64,000 bases of DNA, taken from Diphasiastrum complanatum (lineage: Eukaryota; Streptophyta; Lycopodiopsida; Lycopodiales; Lycopodiaceae). Below the pieces are notes generated by a model that was not told the DNA's origin, searched no databases, and worked only from the letters and a program-made list of their open reading frames with translations. The translations under genes were made by a program, and so were the position numbers. Of the stretch, positions 23,240-35,213 are shown one piece after another (the first letter of the stretch is position 1; each line of letters starts with the position of its first letter). Where the stretch lies: positions 43,894,180 through 43,958,179 of the forward strand of contig CM055101.1 in assembly GCA_029204225.1 (NCBI GenBank), in the 5' to 3' direction.

Positions 23240-24457
23240 TGTAGCACAGGCATCCCAAAGGGAGCCGGGAACCACGACTTAGCTTCCCAGCCTTCAACTC
23301 TTGCCATCCAAACCCACTTGACATACAAGCAGCCAACTCGCCAACAACGATCAGACTTAACCAACTTGAAGTTCCGAAAACCAACATTGAGATCCAACCT
23401 GGCGCCATGCCAGATCGGGGGTCCCGATGTGGGTGACTTCCCTCCAAGCAAGCCGCCCAACATACATCAAACTTAACCAACTCGAAGCTTCGTTACAAAC
23501 GAGTAACATCCATTCCAAGCAAGCGGTCTGACTTACATCAGACTTAACCAACTGAAAGCTTCGTCACGAGCGCTGGAAGCCAACCTGGCGCCACGCCAGA
23601 CTGGACAGCCATGAACAGGTAACATCCACCCAAGCAAGCCATCCAACTCAACCGACAGGTTAGAGCCCGTTCCCCAAGAGCTTAACCCATTCACGTTCAT
23701 GCAAGGAACACTCAGAACCACAAGCCGCGACAGATATGGAAACAACCAGTTCCTGAACCCAATGGTCCTGACAGCATACCGCTGGCGCCACGGACCGAAT
23801 GGTCCCGACGGCATACTGCTAGCGTTCCGGGATACGACCCTCAACTATGTGCCAAGTTAAAAATTTTGAAAGCGACTTTACAACTGGCACTTTTACCGAA
23901 CACTGAAACCCAGAAGGTAATCAGAGTCAGTTTGAGAAAAATCCCACTTTATTGATAAATCTGAGAAGGTTACATTTCAAGTGTGTGACCGACCCTAGTC
24001 TCCGGGGCGCTAGCATGCCAAGGCGAGAGCCAGGACAACATTCCAGCAAGGGAGGCTGAGACTTGGTTGGAGCTCGCCCTGAGTCGCAACCCGCACTCCC
24101 CTATAGTATTGGTGTGATTCGGCACCCCCCCTCATACCAAGCACTCTACCCAAGCTGGTAAAGCACGTTTTTCTCTCTCTAGGATTTTCTCTTTCTAGAA
24201 AGTCATTTTCTTTCTCTAGATTTTATTGATCCCCAGGCTTCCTTTAATCATGCCTAGATCGTGTGAGGTGATTGCACATCGATCTGAGCTCTCTGGACTT
24301 CGCTAGAACCAATCAAAGATTTTCAGCCATAGGAACTTGGCGCCGGCTGGATTCTGGTCACAGTGGCGTCGGGAGCAGCAGGGGCGCTGCTGGCGCCGGG
24401 GACATAGCTGGCGCCGATGGCGCCGGAAGTAAAGCTTGTAAAGGTAGCTTTACAACA
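23240..24457 (-). repeat. 3' LTR of the LARD-like element
   Basis: 1218 bp, plus-strand ends TGTAGCACAGG and CTTTACAACA. ORFs inside it are present in both LTRs and show no known domain. It contains dense GGCGCC words and the palindrome TGTAAAGGTAGCTTTACA near its outer end. Confidence 0.93.
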
Positions 24458-25802
24458 TCCACCCCACCTTTATAAAATCTGATGTCCTCATCAGATGTCA
24501 GATTAAAGTAAAGGTGTCTCCCAATTAAAATAACTATACATTTAAGCTACTTGGCACAGTACTCAATTTACTGGCTACTTTTTATTAACATTGAAGCTGG
24601 CACACCACAAGTCGGAGGCTCAGCTCTTTGTACTAAAAAATTACATAACTTGAAACATATCTTTGTCTGGGAAAAGCGTAGATTTGATATCGCTTTCGTA
24701 AAACCGAAAAACCTTATTAACTGCTGACAGAGGCCTTTCTTTGAAATGTTCGCCCCTGTCGCTTCTGACTTTTGACTTTGGAACTCCTTTGAGCTCCTGA
24801 TTTGTCCTTGATGCACTTTGTGTTGAGCTCCCTGAGCTCCAGATTTGTTCAGTTCCGCACAGGTATCAGGGCTCCCTGAGCCAAAGGATTTATCGTTTGA
24901 TTGCCCACTTTATGGTCCACTTCGTGCCTTGTTGCTTCTGCACCTTGATTTCTCTCCTTGTCCCAGTCTAATCTTGATACTTTTCCATCTTGGCTCTTTA
25001 AGGTAGGCAAAGATTGAGTACTCCGCAATGCACCTCTCACTTAGCTTGAAGTAGCTCTTTGAATCAGCCCAAATGTAACCATTGACCTCGTGGAAAGCCA
25101 AAGGGTCGCACCAGTTTGATCCGCATCCGAACTAACTCTTCGCGTTTGTTTGAAGCACCATGTTCGTCGCGCAAAACTTGACTTTCACAATTCCATCACT
25201 GGTTAGTTGCCTCACAGTCAAAACAAGAAGTGTACATCGAGCTTGGCTTCAAGTAGCTCTCTTTGAATCAGAAACATGCACCCAGAGTTTGCACTAATCC
25301 GATCTCAACGCGAACTGTCCCTTAGCGTCTGTTCGAAATACCAAGTCTCTCATGCAAGACTCAACTTTCACAGTTCCTTCATTGATCAGCTGCCTTACAC
25401 GTAACACAAGCCAACGTACTCATATGTTTCCTCATCATTGCTGGTCCAGAGAAAGCCTATAACAAACTTTCCTTTCCACAACAAAAACTTGTCAACTTAT
25501 TAGGTCCAAAGTTCGCCAGTATCCTCGTGTGAGTATGGCTAGGTCACCTTGAATTTGCCCCCATTTTGATCAACTTTCATTCAAAATTTGCCCCAAGAGA
25601 GAGGTGTGTGTGATAGTTTCCCTCCACTTAATAAATCAGCTGATCGGACTTAGAGTAGAGTTCTTCGGACAAAAAGCCTTTCCAACACTTTGCTTCCCAT
25701 CTACTAGGATTATGGCTCGATCCAACTTGTTGCCAATCTCTAAAGAGGATCCTAGTCTTTTCCCCTTTGAGGAAAAACTCAACTGATACTGGATATCACC
25801 CA

Positions 25803-26288
25803 TGCTCAGTGAGTTTCAGTTCCGAAGGTGGTCGTCCCAAAATGAAGACCAATTGCTATAGAAGATCTCCCCTGAAATTGCCCTTTCCAACTTTTGATTG
25901 CCTGCTTGCGTCTGGTGGGCGTTGTCGCAAATGAAACTAACCCAAGAAACAGGCTAGCCATCCATCCTTTGCAAACATTGAGTTTTCGTTGTCGTTCACG
26001 TGCGAGTACTTGAACTGCAAATCCGCCGCACAGATTTTGGATATCGCCCATGCTCAGTGAGTTTCAGTTCCGAAGGTGGCCGTCCCAAAATGAAGACCAA
26101 CTGCTCCATAGAAGATCTCCCCTGAAATTGCCCTTTCCAACTTTTGACTTCCTGCTTGCGTCTGGTGGGCGTTGTCGCAAATGAAACTAACCCAAGAAAC
26201 AAGCTAGCCATCCATCCTTTGCAAACATTGAGTCATTTCGTTGTCGTTCGCGTGTGAGTACTTGAACTGCAAATCCGCCCCACAGATT
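25803..26288. repeat. 247-bp tandem duplication inside the LARD interior
   Basis: The unit beginning TGCTCAGTGAGTTTCAG at 25803 is repeated from 26050, with a few base changes and small indels. A looser duplication of about 190 bp (GCTTGAAGTAGCTCT type) precedes it at about 25040-25410. Confidence 0.85.
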
Positions 26289-27029
26289 CTGTAGTCCTCT
26301 TTGTTTGATGGTATCAGCCTTCAAAAGAAAAGGTTCCTTCTCGAGCCATCAGCTCCTTGTATAACAAGCAATCATGCAAACCAGGCAAAGCACGAGTACT
26401 AAGACTCACCACGAATACGTACAAGTAAGACACTCAGGCAGGTTTACTAACAAGTAACAAAGACAAGGTCCCCCTTTGAGATGGTCCTGCCAACAGACCT
26501 TTGCTTGGCCGCGCTCATATAAATCGATCACGGAATCAGCCCACATAGGACACTCCTCCAACTATCCGTGCTTTCACCATTAAGCAGCACATTGCCTCAG
26601 TCACGCCCCACCACTTTTTGGTCGATAGCCCTTATAGCTAAACGATCGGCAGCTATCCCGCACCGGCAGCTAACCACCCGTGCTTTACACCCGAATTCGA
26701 ACAGCATCTCTGTATCAATGGTTAACCCGTACAGTTCGAATATGTCGCCCCGCACCCCACAAGGTACAGACCGTGCTTTCACCTCCCTAGGCAGCACTTT
26801 GCCTCATTCGTCCTACGTGCAAACAGCGCCAGGCCCGAACCGCGAGAACTGACCGTGCTTACATCTCAAGGGCAGCACCTTGACTCATCAAGTCCCCCGT
26901 TCTGCCGACCACCCCGACCGTGGACGCACCCATGCTTACACTGTGGGCAACACCTTGCACAACAGTTGTCTTGATGAACCCCAAACCGTGGCCATTTTTG
27001 TGAGATCCGCATAGCTGACCGGCCAGTCG

Positions 27030-27041
27030 GCTCTGATACCA
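27030..27041 (-). other. Primer binding site of the LARD-like element
   Basis: Minus-strand TGGTATCAGAGC two bases inside the right LTR; complementary to initiator Met-tRNA. Confidence 0.88.
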
Positions 27042-27043
27042 CA

Positions 27044-28261
27044 TGTAGCGCAGGCATCCCAAAGGGAGCCGGGAACCACGACTTAGCTTCCCAGCCTTCA
27101 ACTCTTGCCATCCAAACCCACTTGACATACAAGCAGCCAACTCGCCAACAACGATCAGACTTAACCAACTTGAAGTTCCGAAAACCAACATTGAGATCCA
27201 ACCTGGCGCCATGCCAGATCGGGGGTCCCGATGTGGGTGACTTCCCTCCAAGCAAGCCGCCCGACATACATCAAACTTAACCAACTCGAAGCTTCGTTAC
27301 AAACGAGTAACATCCATTCCAAGCAAGCGGTCTGACTTACATCAGACTTAACCAACTGAAAGCTTCGTCACGAGCGCTGGAAGCCAACCTGGCGCCACGC
27401 CAGACTGGACAGCCATAAACAGGTAACATCCACCCAAGCAAGCCATCCAACTCAGCCGACAGGTTAGAGCCCGTTCCCCAAGAGCTTAACCCATTCACGT
27501 TCATGCAAGGAACACTCAGAACCACAAGCCGCGACAGATATGGAAACAACCAGTTCCTGAACCCAATGGTCCTGACAGCATACCGCTGGCGCCACGGACC
27601 GAATGGTCCCGACGGCATACTGCTGGCATTCCGGGATACGACCCTCAGCTATGTGCCAAGTTAAAAATTTTGAAAGCGGCCTTACAACTGGCGCTTTTAC
27701 CGAACACTGAAACCCAGAAGGTAATCAGAGTCAGTTTGAGAAAAATCCCACTTGATTGATAAATCTGAGAAGGTTACATTTCAAGTGTGTGAACGACCCT
27801 AGTCTCCGGGGCGCTAGCATGCCAAGGCGAGAGCCAGGACAACATTCCAGCAAGGGAGGCTGAGACTTGGTTGGAGCTCGCCCTGAGTCGCAACCCGCAC
27901 TCCCCTATAGTATTGGTGTGATTCAGCACCCCCCCTCATACCAAGCACTCTACCCAAGCTGGTAAAGCACATTTTTCTCTCTCTAGGATTTTCTCTTTCT
28001 AGAAAGTCATTTTCTCTCTCTAGATTTTATTGATCCCCAGGCTTCCTTTAATCATGCCTAGATCGTGTGAGGTGATTGCACATCGATCTGAGCTCTCTGG
28101 ACTTCGCTAGAACCGATCAAAGATTTTCAGCCATAGGAACTTGGCGCCGGCTGGATTCTGGTCACAGTGGCGCGGGGAGCAGCAGGGGCGCTGCTGGCGC
28201 CTGGGACATAGCTGGCGCCGATGGCGCCGGAAGTAAAGCTTGTAAAGGTAGCTTTACAACA
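27044..28261 (-). repeat. 5' LTR of the LARD-like element
   Basis: 1218 bp, same length as its partner. Plus-strand ends TGTAGCGCAGG and CTTTACAACA. Most differences from the other LTR are transitions, as expected for methylated plant repeats. Confidence 0.93.
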
Positions 28262-28266
28262 CCAAC

Positions 28267-29500
28267 CTAGCCCCATGAGTGAAAAGTTACAAAGAAAAGG
28301 CCCTTTATCAAAAGTAAATTTGTTAGCTTGTCGTGATAATGGTAAGCTATTGTGACCATTTGCTAAAAGCTAAGGTGTCACTCATAAGTGAGTTTGTGCA
28401 TTTGAATGAATTTTTTCTTCTTCTTCTAAATTGCAATTTTTGCTTTTTATTATTATTATTTTGCATTGAGTAAGTTATTGAAAGATGGATTTTTTGTGAG
28501 ACCTTTATGCTAGACAAAAATAATTATGGCGAGCCCATTAGATTACATCCTATAAGAAGTTCAAAAAAGAACTTATTCTATACAAGGGGACTCTCTTCTG
28601 ATTTAGAAGAACTTGAACCAATATAGGCTTCTCGTAGTCTTCCAATATCAACATTCATGAAGGCACTATCGCGCTCAGGGGGTGTCAATTAAGACACGGT
28701 TGGTATCCGAGAGAGATGGTTCATGGGCAGAGGAGGCCCGACTCAGCTTGTTCAAAAGATGTTGTTTCAAATCATCTGGTATCTGGAAAATTAGATTAAA
28801 AAAAAAAACCGGTTTGATATTCAATGAATTTGCATTTCTTTTTGCAAGAAATATAGCTTGCGGATTTCTTGAATTGCTTAGAGAGCTTGGTGTACATCCT
28901 ATCTAGTCTTTGTTTTGAAGAGGGGAAGACTGCACAAGATCATTCAAATGCATGAATGAGAGGGCATCGAAGGAAACAACATAAATCATGATTAGATCCC
29001 TGAATTTAAGGTAATGCTCATAGAATACCTCTATGTTTTGTTGAGTGGTCTTGAAGACATGAAGATATGGATGAAATAAGGATTTGAAATAATCTATATT
29101 AGTATCAACACCGAACTCATCTATTAATTTGGAAAGTGACTCCTTTGTGTCAAAATAGGAAGAGAAAGCCATATTGGTGTTGTGATATTGATTCTATGCC
29201 AGGAGATGGGTAGAAACTCACAAGTATAGCAAAGGGCGTGCACAGAATTGATATATGGCTATTCTAGCAAATATCACTTCTATGTGAGTGGGTAGGCTAT
29301 AGTCAAAAGTCATTGAACTAGGCATGCACAGATGCGATATTGTGAAAATCGAGACAAAAAATGAAGAAAATGTCAAAAAGTAACAAGTTTTTTATGATTC
29401 ACCTTGCACAGGCGGCAATTGGCACATGGCACTTTTTTGTTGGTCTATACAAACCATGCATGCAAGTCAACGATCGTTGCCACATGTTGATACCCGATTG
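28267..29500. other. Intergenic, no gene recognised
   Basis: AT-rich sequence to the right of the LARD-like element. A minus-strand 89-codon frame (29172-28903) has no domain I recognise and is probably chance or retroelement debris. Confidence 0.4.
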
Positions 29501-29515
29501 GGTCGGTGGATTCCA

Positions 29516-29648
29516 CACGTGTGACATGTGTCACCATGGATTGGGTCAACAATTTCTCACGTGCCATCTGTCGTCACGCAATTGGGCATTTGATTTTTGC
29601 ACGTGTGGCCAATGTGCATTTGCACGTGCAAGCAAAAGATGTATAAAA
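29516..29648 (+). promoter_or_regulatory. Four G-boxes followed by a TATA box
   Basis: CACGTG occurs at 29516-29521, 29558-29563, 29600-29605 and 29623-29628, with related CACATG/CATGTG words between. The TATAAAA box is at 29642-29648. G-boxes are plant bZIP and bHLH binding sites. A transcript starting near 29675 would run into a gypsy integrase fragment at 29826, so this may be a retroelement LTR promoter. No LTR ends were found. Confidence 0.5.
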
Positions 29649-29825
29649 GTGACATCCTGAGGCCATTTGGCAATTATTTTCAAGATTTTGCAGTCGATCG
29701 CTTATGTGCTTGATCAGAGCCACTACCCAATGCCATGCCCGACGTCGCATACAGAAGCGTATGATTTAGCTCTATTTATATAGAGTGTCTATTTAGGTTA
29801 TACGGGTTACAAAGTGACATTGTGA

Positions 29826-30110
29826 GTGATTATGTTCTGAAATTCGTCGGTCACTTTTGGGTATCCATATCCACTAAATTAGAGATGCCTTTGAGCTTTA
29901 GCTCTTTCGATTATCCTGAATGATATGGTAAGACTGAAAAAACTAATCAAACGATGAAGCAAATGTCGTGTGCATCAGTTTCTTGACAACAATCTTAATG
30001 GGAGGAATATTAGCCCTTAATTGAGTTTATCTATAATAGTAGTAAGCATTTGGCTATCAAATATAGCCCATTAATGCTTAGGCAATCAGAGGATCTATCA
30101 GTTGCTTGAA
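29826..30110 (+). mobile_element. Ty3/gypsy integrase fragment
   Basis: Translation gives VSDYVLKFVGHFWVS, LSFSSFDYPEWYGKTEKTNQ and LPLIEFIYNSSKHLAI. These match the gypsy integrase core order (SDRDxxFTSxFW, YHPQTDGQTERxN, LPxxEFAYN). One stop and several substitutions are present. It ends before the TA microsatellite. Confidence 0.75.
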
Positions 30111-30113
30111 ATC

Positions 30114-30114
<1 letters not shown>

Positions 30115-30152
<38 letters not shown>
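30115..30152. repeat. (TA)n microsatellite
   Basis: About 18 AT dinucleotides. Confidence 0.95.
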
Positions 30153-30157
<5 letters not shown>

Positions 30158-30332
30158 ATAGGAAGATCAAAAGTTACTAATCCTAGTTTTGTTCATGATT
30201 GGATCAAAAATTAAGCATCGAATAACTAAAAGTAAAATCATGAGGTTAATTGTACTAAGGACTCCTTAGTTTTCATCATCCAAATGCGAGTCTTGTGTGG
30301 AAGCTTGCCCATCACTCTCATTATCAGACACC

Positions 30333-30765
30333 TCACATTTAGTTGATAGTGAAGCTTTAACAACATAATCAATAATGAATCCTATGAAAAATCCCACATG
30401 TCCTAAATTTTTTCTCTTTCTTAGATTTGTAGGTGGTTGTAAGCTAAAATAATATGTATTGTGTGAAAAAATCAGATCCAATGCTTGTCAAGAAAGTGAT
30501 TTTTGAGGACCTTGAGTAGATCTACCATGACCTACATGCATGAGAGGTTGCACACTACCAAGTTACTCTTGATCAACTCGGACTTTGATGAGCTATCAAA
30601 CACAATTTGGATCTAGGAAAGAGCTCTTGTACACACAAAAAGTAAACATCATCCAAAGTCAAGCAAGTTTCATGCATATCCTTGAAAAAACTAAGTAAAT
30701 CTCATTATGGAAGAGCCAAAGAAGCACCTTGCTCTCGGGTAAAGAGATAAACCAACCAAACTCTT
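30333..30765 (-). repeat. Left arm of a long inverted repeat
   Basis: It is the reverse complement of about 31225-31664, with roughly 85 percent identity by eye. The part from about 30490 to 30790 also matches 49083-49360, in the LTR that starts at 49069, in the same orientation. The arm is therefore largely LTR sequence of that copia family. Confidence 0.85.
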
Positions 30766-31115
30766 GGGTAGAGAGAGAATAGACCAAAAAATTTCAAATA
30801 AAAAATTGATTAATTCTCAATATTGTTCACAAGTATAATGAAACTCGACATCCATATAGTGGTAGATCGAGATGCCACTCAATAAGGCATGTAGTCACCT
30901 CTAAATATGATTGGATCCATGATTTTCACCTCATAATTTGATCGGACCCCACAAGTCAATGTGATGATAAATTTGACCTATGGTGCACTACCTACCAATT
31001 TGCACTATATGACATGTGTCAACTCCTCATAGGGATCAAGAAGGATGTCTCTTTGCCTATCCTAAACATGCATTTTTATTTGTACAAGTCATGAGGGGAG
31101 TGGGACCCAACCTCA

Positions 31116-31222
31116 TGTCAGAAATGGTGAACTCCTGCAACTTTGCCATGACGCAAAGCGAAGCGACACGAAGCGAAGGTCAAATGGCGAACAATTTGCG
31201 AAAGTCAACGTACCTCAGAAAC
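31116..31222 (+). repeat. Copia 5' LTR fragment
   Basis: It starts TGTCAGAAATGGTGAACTC and matches the first roughly 105 bp of the LTR at 34229 (TGTCATAAGTGGTGAACTC), both with CGAAGYGAAGG short repeats. It stops at the inverted-repeat arm. Confidence 0.8.
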
Positions 31223-31224
31223 TC

Positions 31225-31664
31225 GAGAGCTTGGTTGGTTTATCTCTTTACTCGAGAGCAAGGTGCTTCTTTGGCTCTTCCATAATGAGATTTACTTAGT
31301 TTTTTCAAGGATATGCATGAAACTTGCTTGACTTTGGATGATGATTACTTTTTGTGTGTACAAGATCTCTTTCCTATATCCGAATTGTGTTTGATAGCTC
31401 ATCAAAGTCTGAGTCGATCAAGAGTAACTTGGTAGTGTGCAACCTCATGCATGGAGGTCATGGTAGATCTATTCAAGGTCCTAAAAAATCACTTTTTTGA
31501 CAAGCATTGGATCTGATTTTTTCACACAGTACATATTATTTCAGCTTACAGCCACCTACAAATCTAAGAAAGAGAGAAAAAATTAGGACATGTGGGATAT
31601 TACATAGGATTCATTATTGATTATGTTATTAAAGCTTCACCATCAACTAAATGCAAGGTCAAAG
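31225..31664 (+). repeat. Right arm of the long inverted repeat
   Basis: It pairs with 30333-30765 across a spacer of about 460 bp. On its left it abuts the LTR scrap 31116-31222 and on its right the copia coding sequence at about 31664, so it lies inside that element in place of most of the LTR and gag. Confidence 0.85.
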
Positions 31665-34228
31665 GCATCGGGACTCTATAACTGCGAACACTGTCAGGTC
31701 AAGCAGAGCTGCTAGGAGCACTCTACGTGCCTTCACTGAGAAAAGATCTGCTATCAATCTCCAAGATGGCAGATCTTGGAATTTGACTTTTGTTCGATGG
31801 CAATACATGCCGCATGATTGAAAAAACTACAAACAAATTGCTAATGGTTGGATGCAGAGAGGGAAACCTCTACCAAGCCAAGATAATTAGCAACTCTGAT
31901 AGCATATTAAATGCATCAGAAAATGAAGATCAGCTCTGGCACAAGAGAATGTATCATTTGAACATGAGGAGCTTGTATGACATGTGTAAGAAAGACATAG
32001 TCACAGTTCTAAAGATATCAAGACCCGATACTGAGTTCTACGAAGCCTGTCAGAAAGGCAAACAACATCGAAATCCATTCACACATGAGGGAAGAAGAGC
32101 CAAAGAAGTTCTTGAGCTCGTCCACTTAGATGTCTGTGGACCAATGAAAATGAATTCGCTCTCAGGATCAACTGACGTTCATAGATGATTACAGCCGGAT
32201 GACTACAATCTACTACCTAAAAAAAAAATCTGAAGTGTTTGATTCCTTCAAGAAGTTTGTGGCATTTGCAAAGCGACACACCTCAAAGAAGATCAAATCA
32301 TCAAATCTAACAATGGAGGTGAGTACAAGAGCAAAGAATTTTCAAAATTCTGCCAAGAACAAGGGATCGAACATCAGTTCACTCCTGCGTACACACCAGA
32401 ATATAATGGTGTCACGGAAAGAAGAAACAAGATGCTAGTTGAAGGAGCCAGATGCATGATGGCACAGGCTCGATTGCCAGAATGTTGAGCCACAGACTCC
32501 AGAGCAACAAGAAGCAGAAGATCAACCCCACGAACAAGAAACGTTTGAGCGGTGATGAAACGAACCCAGAAGGTCAACAATACAAAGAAGACCTCCAGAT
32601 CGTTATGTTGACAATATTCAATGGAGCAAAGACACGCAATTCAAGTACTATAGCTTCACTGAAGAGCCAATAACATATCAAGAAGCTGTCTAGAATCTAG
32701 AGGGAAAATTTTGGAAGCATGCGATGTCAGAAGAGATCGAGTCGATGAGGCGAAACGAGGCATGGCTGCTAGAGCCACTGCTAGAAAACAAAAAGATCGT
32801 CGACTGCAAGTGGGTGTACAAGAAGAAAATGAAATCAGATGGTACTGTTGGCCGTTACAAAGCAAGGCTTGAAGGTGTTGATTATTTCGACACATATTCG
32901 TCGAAGGTCAAGATGACAAGCATACAACTACTCCTTGCATATGCTACACAACACAATCTGGAAATTCACCAAATTGATGTGAAGACAACCTTTCTCCATG
33001 GAGATCTAGAGGAAGAAATCTTCATGAAGCAGCCTGAAGGATTTGAAGACTCCGACAATCGACAATATGTATGTCAGTTGCAAAGATGCATTTATGGTCT
33101 AAAGCAGGCATCACGAGCTTGGTACAAGAAGCTCGACAGTCTTCTGAAGTCTCTAGACTTCAATCCTACACAACCAGATTGTAATGTCTATATAAAAAGA
33201 GTAGGAAAACATTTGTGATACTGACGATTTTTGTGGATGATTCCCTTATGACAGGAAATTCCTTGATGCTGATCAAAGACACGAAGAGTCAGATTTCTAA
33301 AAATTATGAAATCACAGATCTAGGAGAAGCAACAAAATGCCTCGGGCTGGAGATCAGAAGAGATCGAATAAAAGGCAAAATGCACTTGAGTCAGTCTGAA
33401 TATGCCAGAAAAGTGCACACGCAGTATCACATGATGGACTGCAAAGAAAAAGCCACACCAATGATAGTTGGGGCCAAGCTAACGAAGTAGGATTGCCCAA
33501 AAACAGAAGAAAAAAAATAGAAGATGGCAGGTATACCCTACCAAAACCTAATCGGTAGTCTGACGTACCTTACAATTTGTACCAGACCTGATCTAGCTTT
33601 CTCTGTTTACGCCTTAAGCCAATTCTCTTCCAATCCTGGCATGGCACATTGGCAAATGGCAAAATGAATCCTACAATATCTGAAGGGTACCCAAAATATG
33701 AGATTAACCTACAGAGCAGAAAATGAAAGAAAAGGATTTGAGCTGCACCACTACAGTGGTGCAAGCTGGGTGAGCTGCAAAGATGACAACAAGTCCATGA
33801 TTGAGGATGTTCAATAGCGTGCAGAGCAACAATCAGTTGGACATGCAAAAAGCAAACCTTGGTAGCTCAATCTTCTTGCAAAGCTGAATACATCGCAGCT
33901 TCAAAGGTGGCGAACGAGGTAGTGTGGTTGTAGATGATGTTGGAGGCAATTGGGATACCACAAGGAGGACCATGCACGATGATGATAGATTCTCATAGTG
34001 CCATTTATCTGCCTCAGAATCCTGTCTTCCATTCAAAGACAAAACACATAACTCTGAAGTACCATCACATTCGAGATTTGATCTCGAGAGCAGAGCTCCA
34101 GGTCTAGTACATAAAGTCTGAAGACATGATTGCAAATCTGCTCACGAAGCCGCTCGACAAGCCACTCCTTGCAAAGCAAAGAAAAGTAAGTGGATTAAAC
34201 ATGCAAAGCTACAAGGTTTGAGAGGGAG
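31664..34228 (+). mobile_element. Ty1/copia fragment: GAG-pre-integrase, integrase, RT, RNase H
   Basis: The order is LYVPSLRKDLLSISKM, GAG-pre-integrase WHKRMYHLNMRSLYDM (31938), then integrase (FIDDYSRMTTIYYLKKK; AYTPEYNGVTERRNK) cut by frameshifts and a deletion near 32485. RT (32724-33218, then 33215-33490) has LEIHQIDVKTTFLHGDLEE, IYGLKQASRAWY and FVDDSL, but lacks the usual VAKGF word after KARL. RNase H is frameshifted and ends FHSKTKHITLKYHHIRDL and NLLTKPLDKPLL. It ends at the purine tract GAGAGGGAG before the LTR. Inactive. Confidence 0.9.
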
Positions 34229-34690
34229 TGTCATAAGTGGTGAACTCTTGCAGCTTTGTCGCAACGCGAAGTGAAGGGACACGAAGTGAAGGTCAAATGG
34301 AAAACAATTCACGAAAGTCAACGTACCTCAAAAACTCTAAGACACGAAGTGAAGCAAAACTCGAAGGTCGAATGATTCGCAAAATCTTTTGTGTTGCCAG
34401 CTGGCAGCTCAACAAGCGTGGAGTCTTAAACTTCACACCCAGCTGAAATAGTTAGTAACAACGGAGAGTAACTGATTAGTTGATTAGCGTTAACTACTCT
34501 TGTAATTCCCTGTTTAGCTATCTTGTAAACTCCACACAGTGGAGATATAAACTATTTTCTGGATCAAAAGAACACACAGAGAATGTGCATGAGTAGAGCA
34601 GAAAAGAAAAGAATAGAAACGAAATAGCTATGCATGAAAGTTTGCCAACGAGCAGAACACAACGAAAGAGCTCCTGATTTGTACTTAGAG
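34229..34690 (+). repeat. Copia 3' LTR (right end uncertain)
   Basis: It starts TGTCATAAGTGG after a polypurine tract. A GATATAAACTA box lies near 34545. The right end is not identified, and no target duplication partner of CCTCA (31111-31115) was found. Confidence 0.7.
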
Positions 34691-35213
34691 GCTAGGGTAT
34701 GCAGGCCGCATGGCGTAACAATTTCCAGCTTAACTCTCTATTTTTGGTTGTTACGATACCGAAGGATGCTTTCTATCTTTAATATATTGATGCATGATCT
34801 TAGAGGTGCAATCCAAATTGAATAGATTCAAGAAAGCTCAATGATGTGTGTTAGCAGTCTGTGGATCACAGTCATCATGCTAATATGTTAATATGTAGCT
34901 ATAACATTCCTTTTCATGGATTTGGGCTAGCAGCTGTCTGGAATACCGTAGTTCAATTCAGCATGACTGAGATATGTTTTGATGGATAGGGAACACAAAT
35001 ACAATCTCAGCTATAAATTTTCACATTTCTTCATCATCTTTATCTATGCTTTCTAAGCTAGAGTAGCACATTATTCTGCCCGGGGTATAAGCATATAAGT
35101 TTGGGACTCTAGACATATAAGAGTCATCGTTCTACCAAATCATGTGTTTTGTACTAGCCTCACTTGTACGACTTTTGCTTGAGTGTTTAAGCAGTCTACA
35201 CAGAGAAAAACAG
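34690..35213. other. Intergenic, no gene seen
   Basis: Between the LTR and the ALY-like fragment. No supported exon upstream of 35214 could be read, so the N-terminal part of the ALY gene seems to be missing. Confidence 0.4.

Larger units (their letters stand above)
23240..28261 (-). mobile_element. Complete non-autonomous LTR retrotransposon (LARD-like), 5022 bp
   Basis: Two direct LTRs of exactly 1218 bp (23240-24457 and 27044-28261) differ at roughly 18-20 positions by eye, about 1.5 percent, so the insertion is young. The target duplication CCAAC is present at 23235-23239 and 28262-28266. On the minus strand the right LTR is followed by a primer binding site (TGGTATCAGAGC), and the left LTR is preceded by the purine tract AAAGGTGGGGTGGA (24458-24471). 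The 2586-bp interior has no gag, protease, RT or integrase, so it must depend on proteins from another element. The interior has a 247-bp tandem duplication and other repeats. Confidence 0.93.

Noticed and set aside
23136..23844. Minus-strand ORFs of 64-114 codons
   Set aside because: They lie in an LTR and recur almost unchanged in the partner LTR at 26859-27618; no known domain.
29361..29660. Plus-strand 99-codon ORF
   Set aside because: It overlaps the G-box/TATA cluster and has no domain; likely chance.
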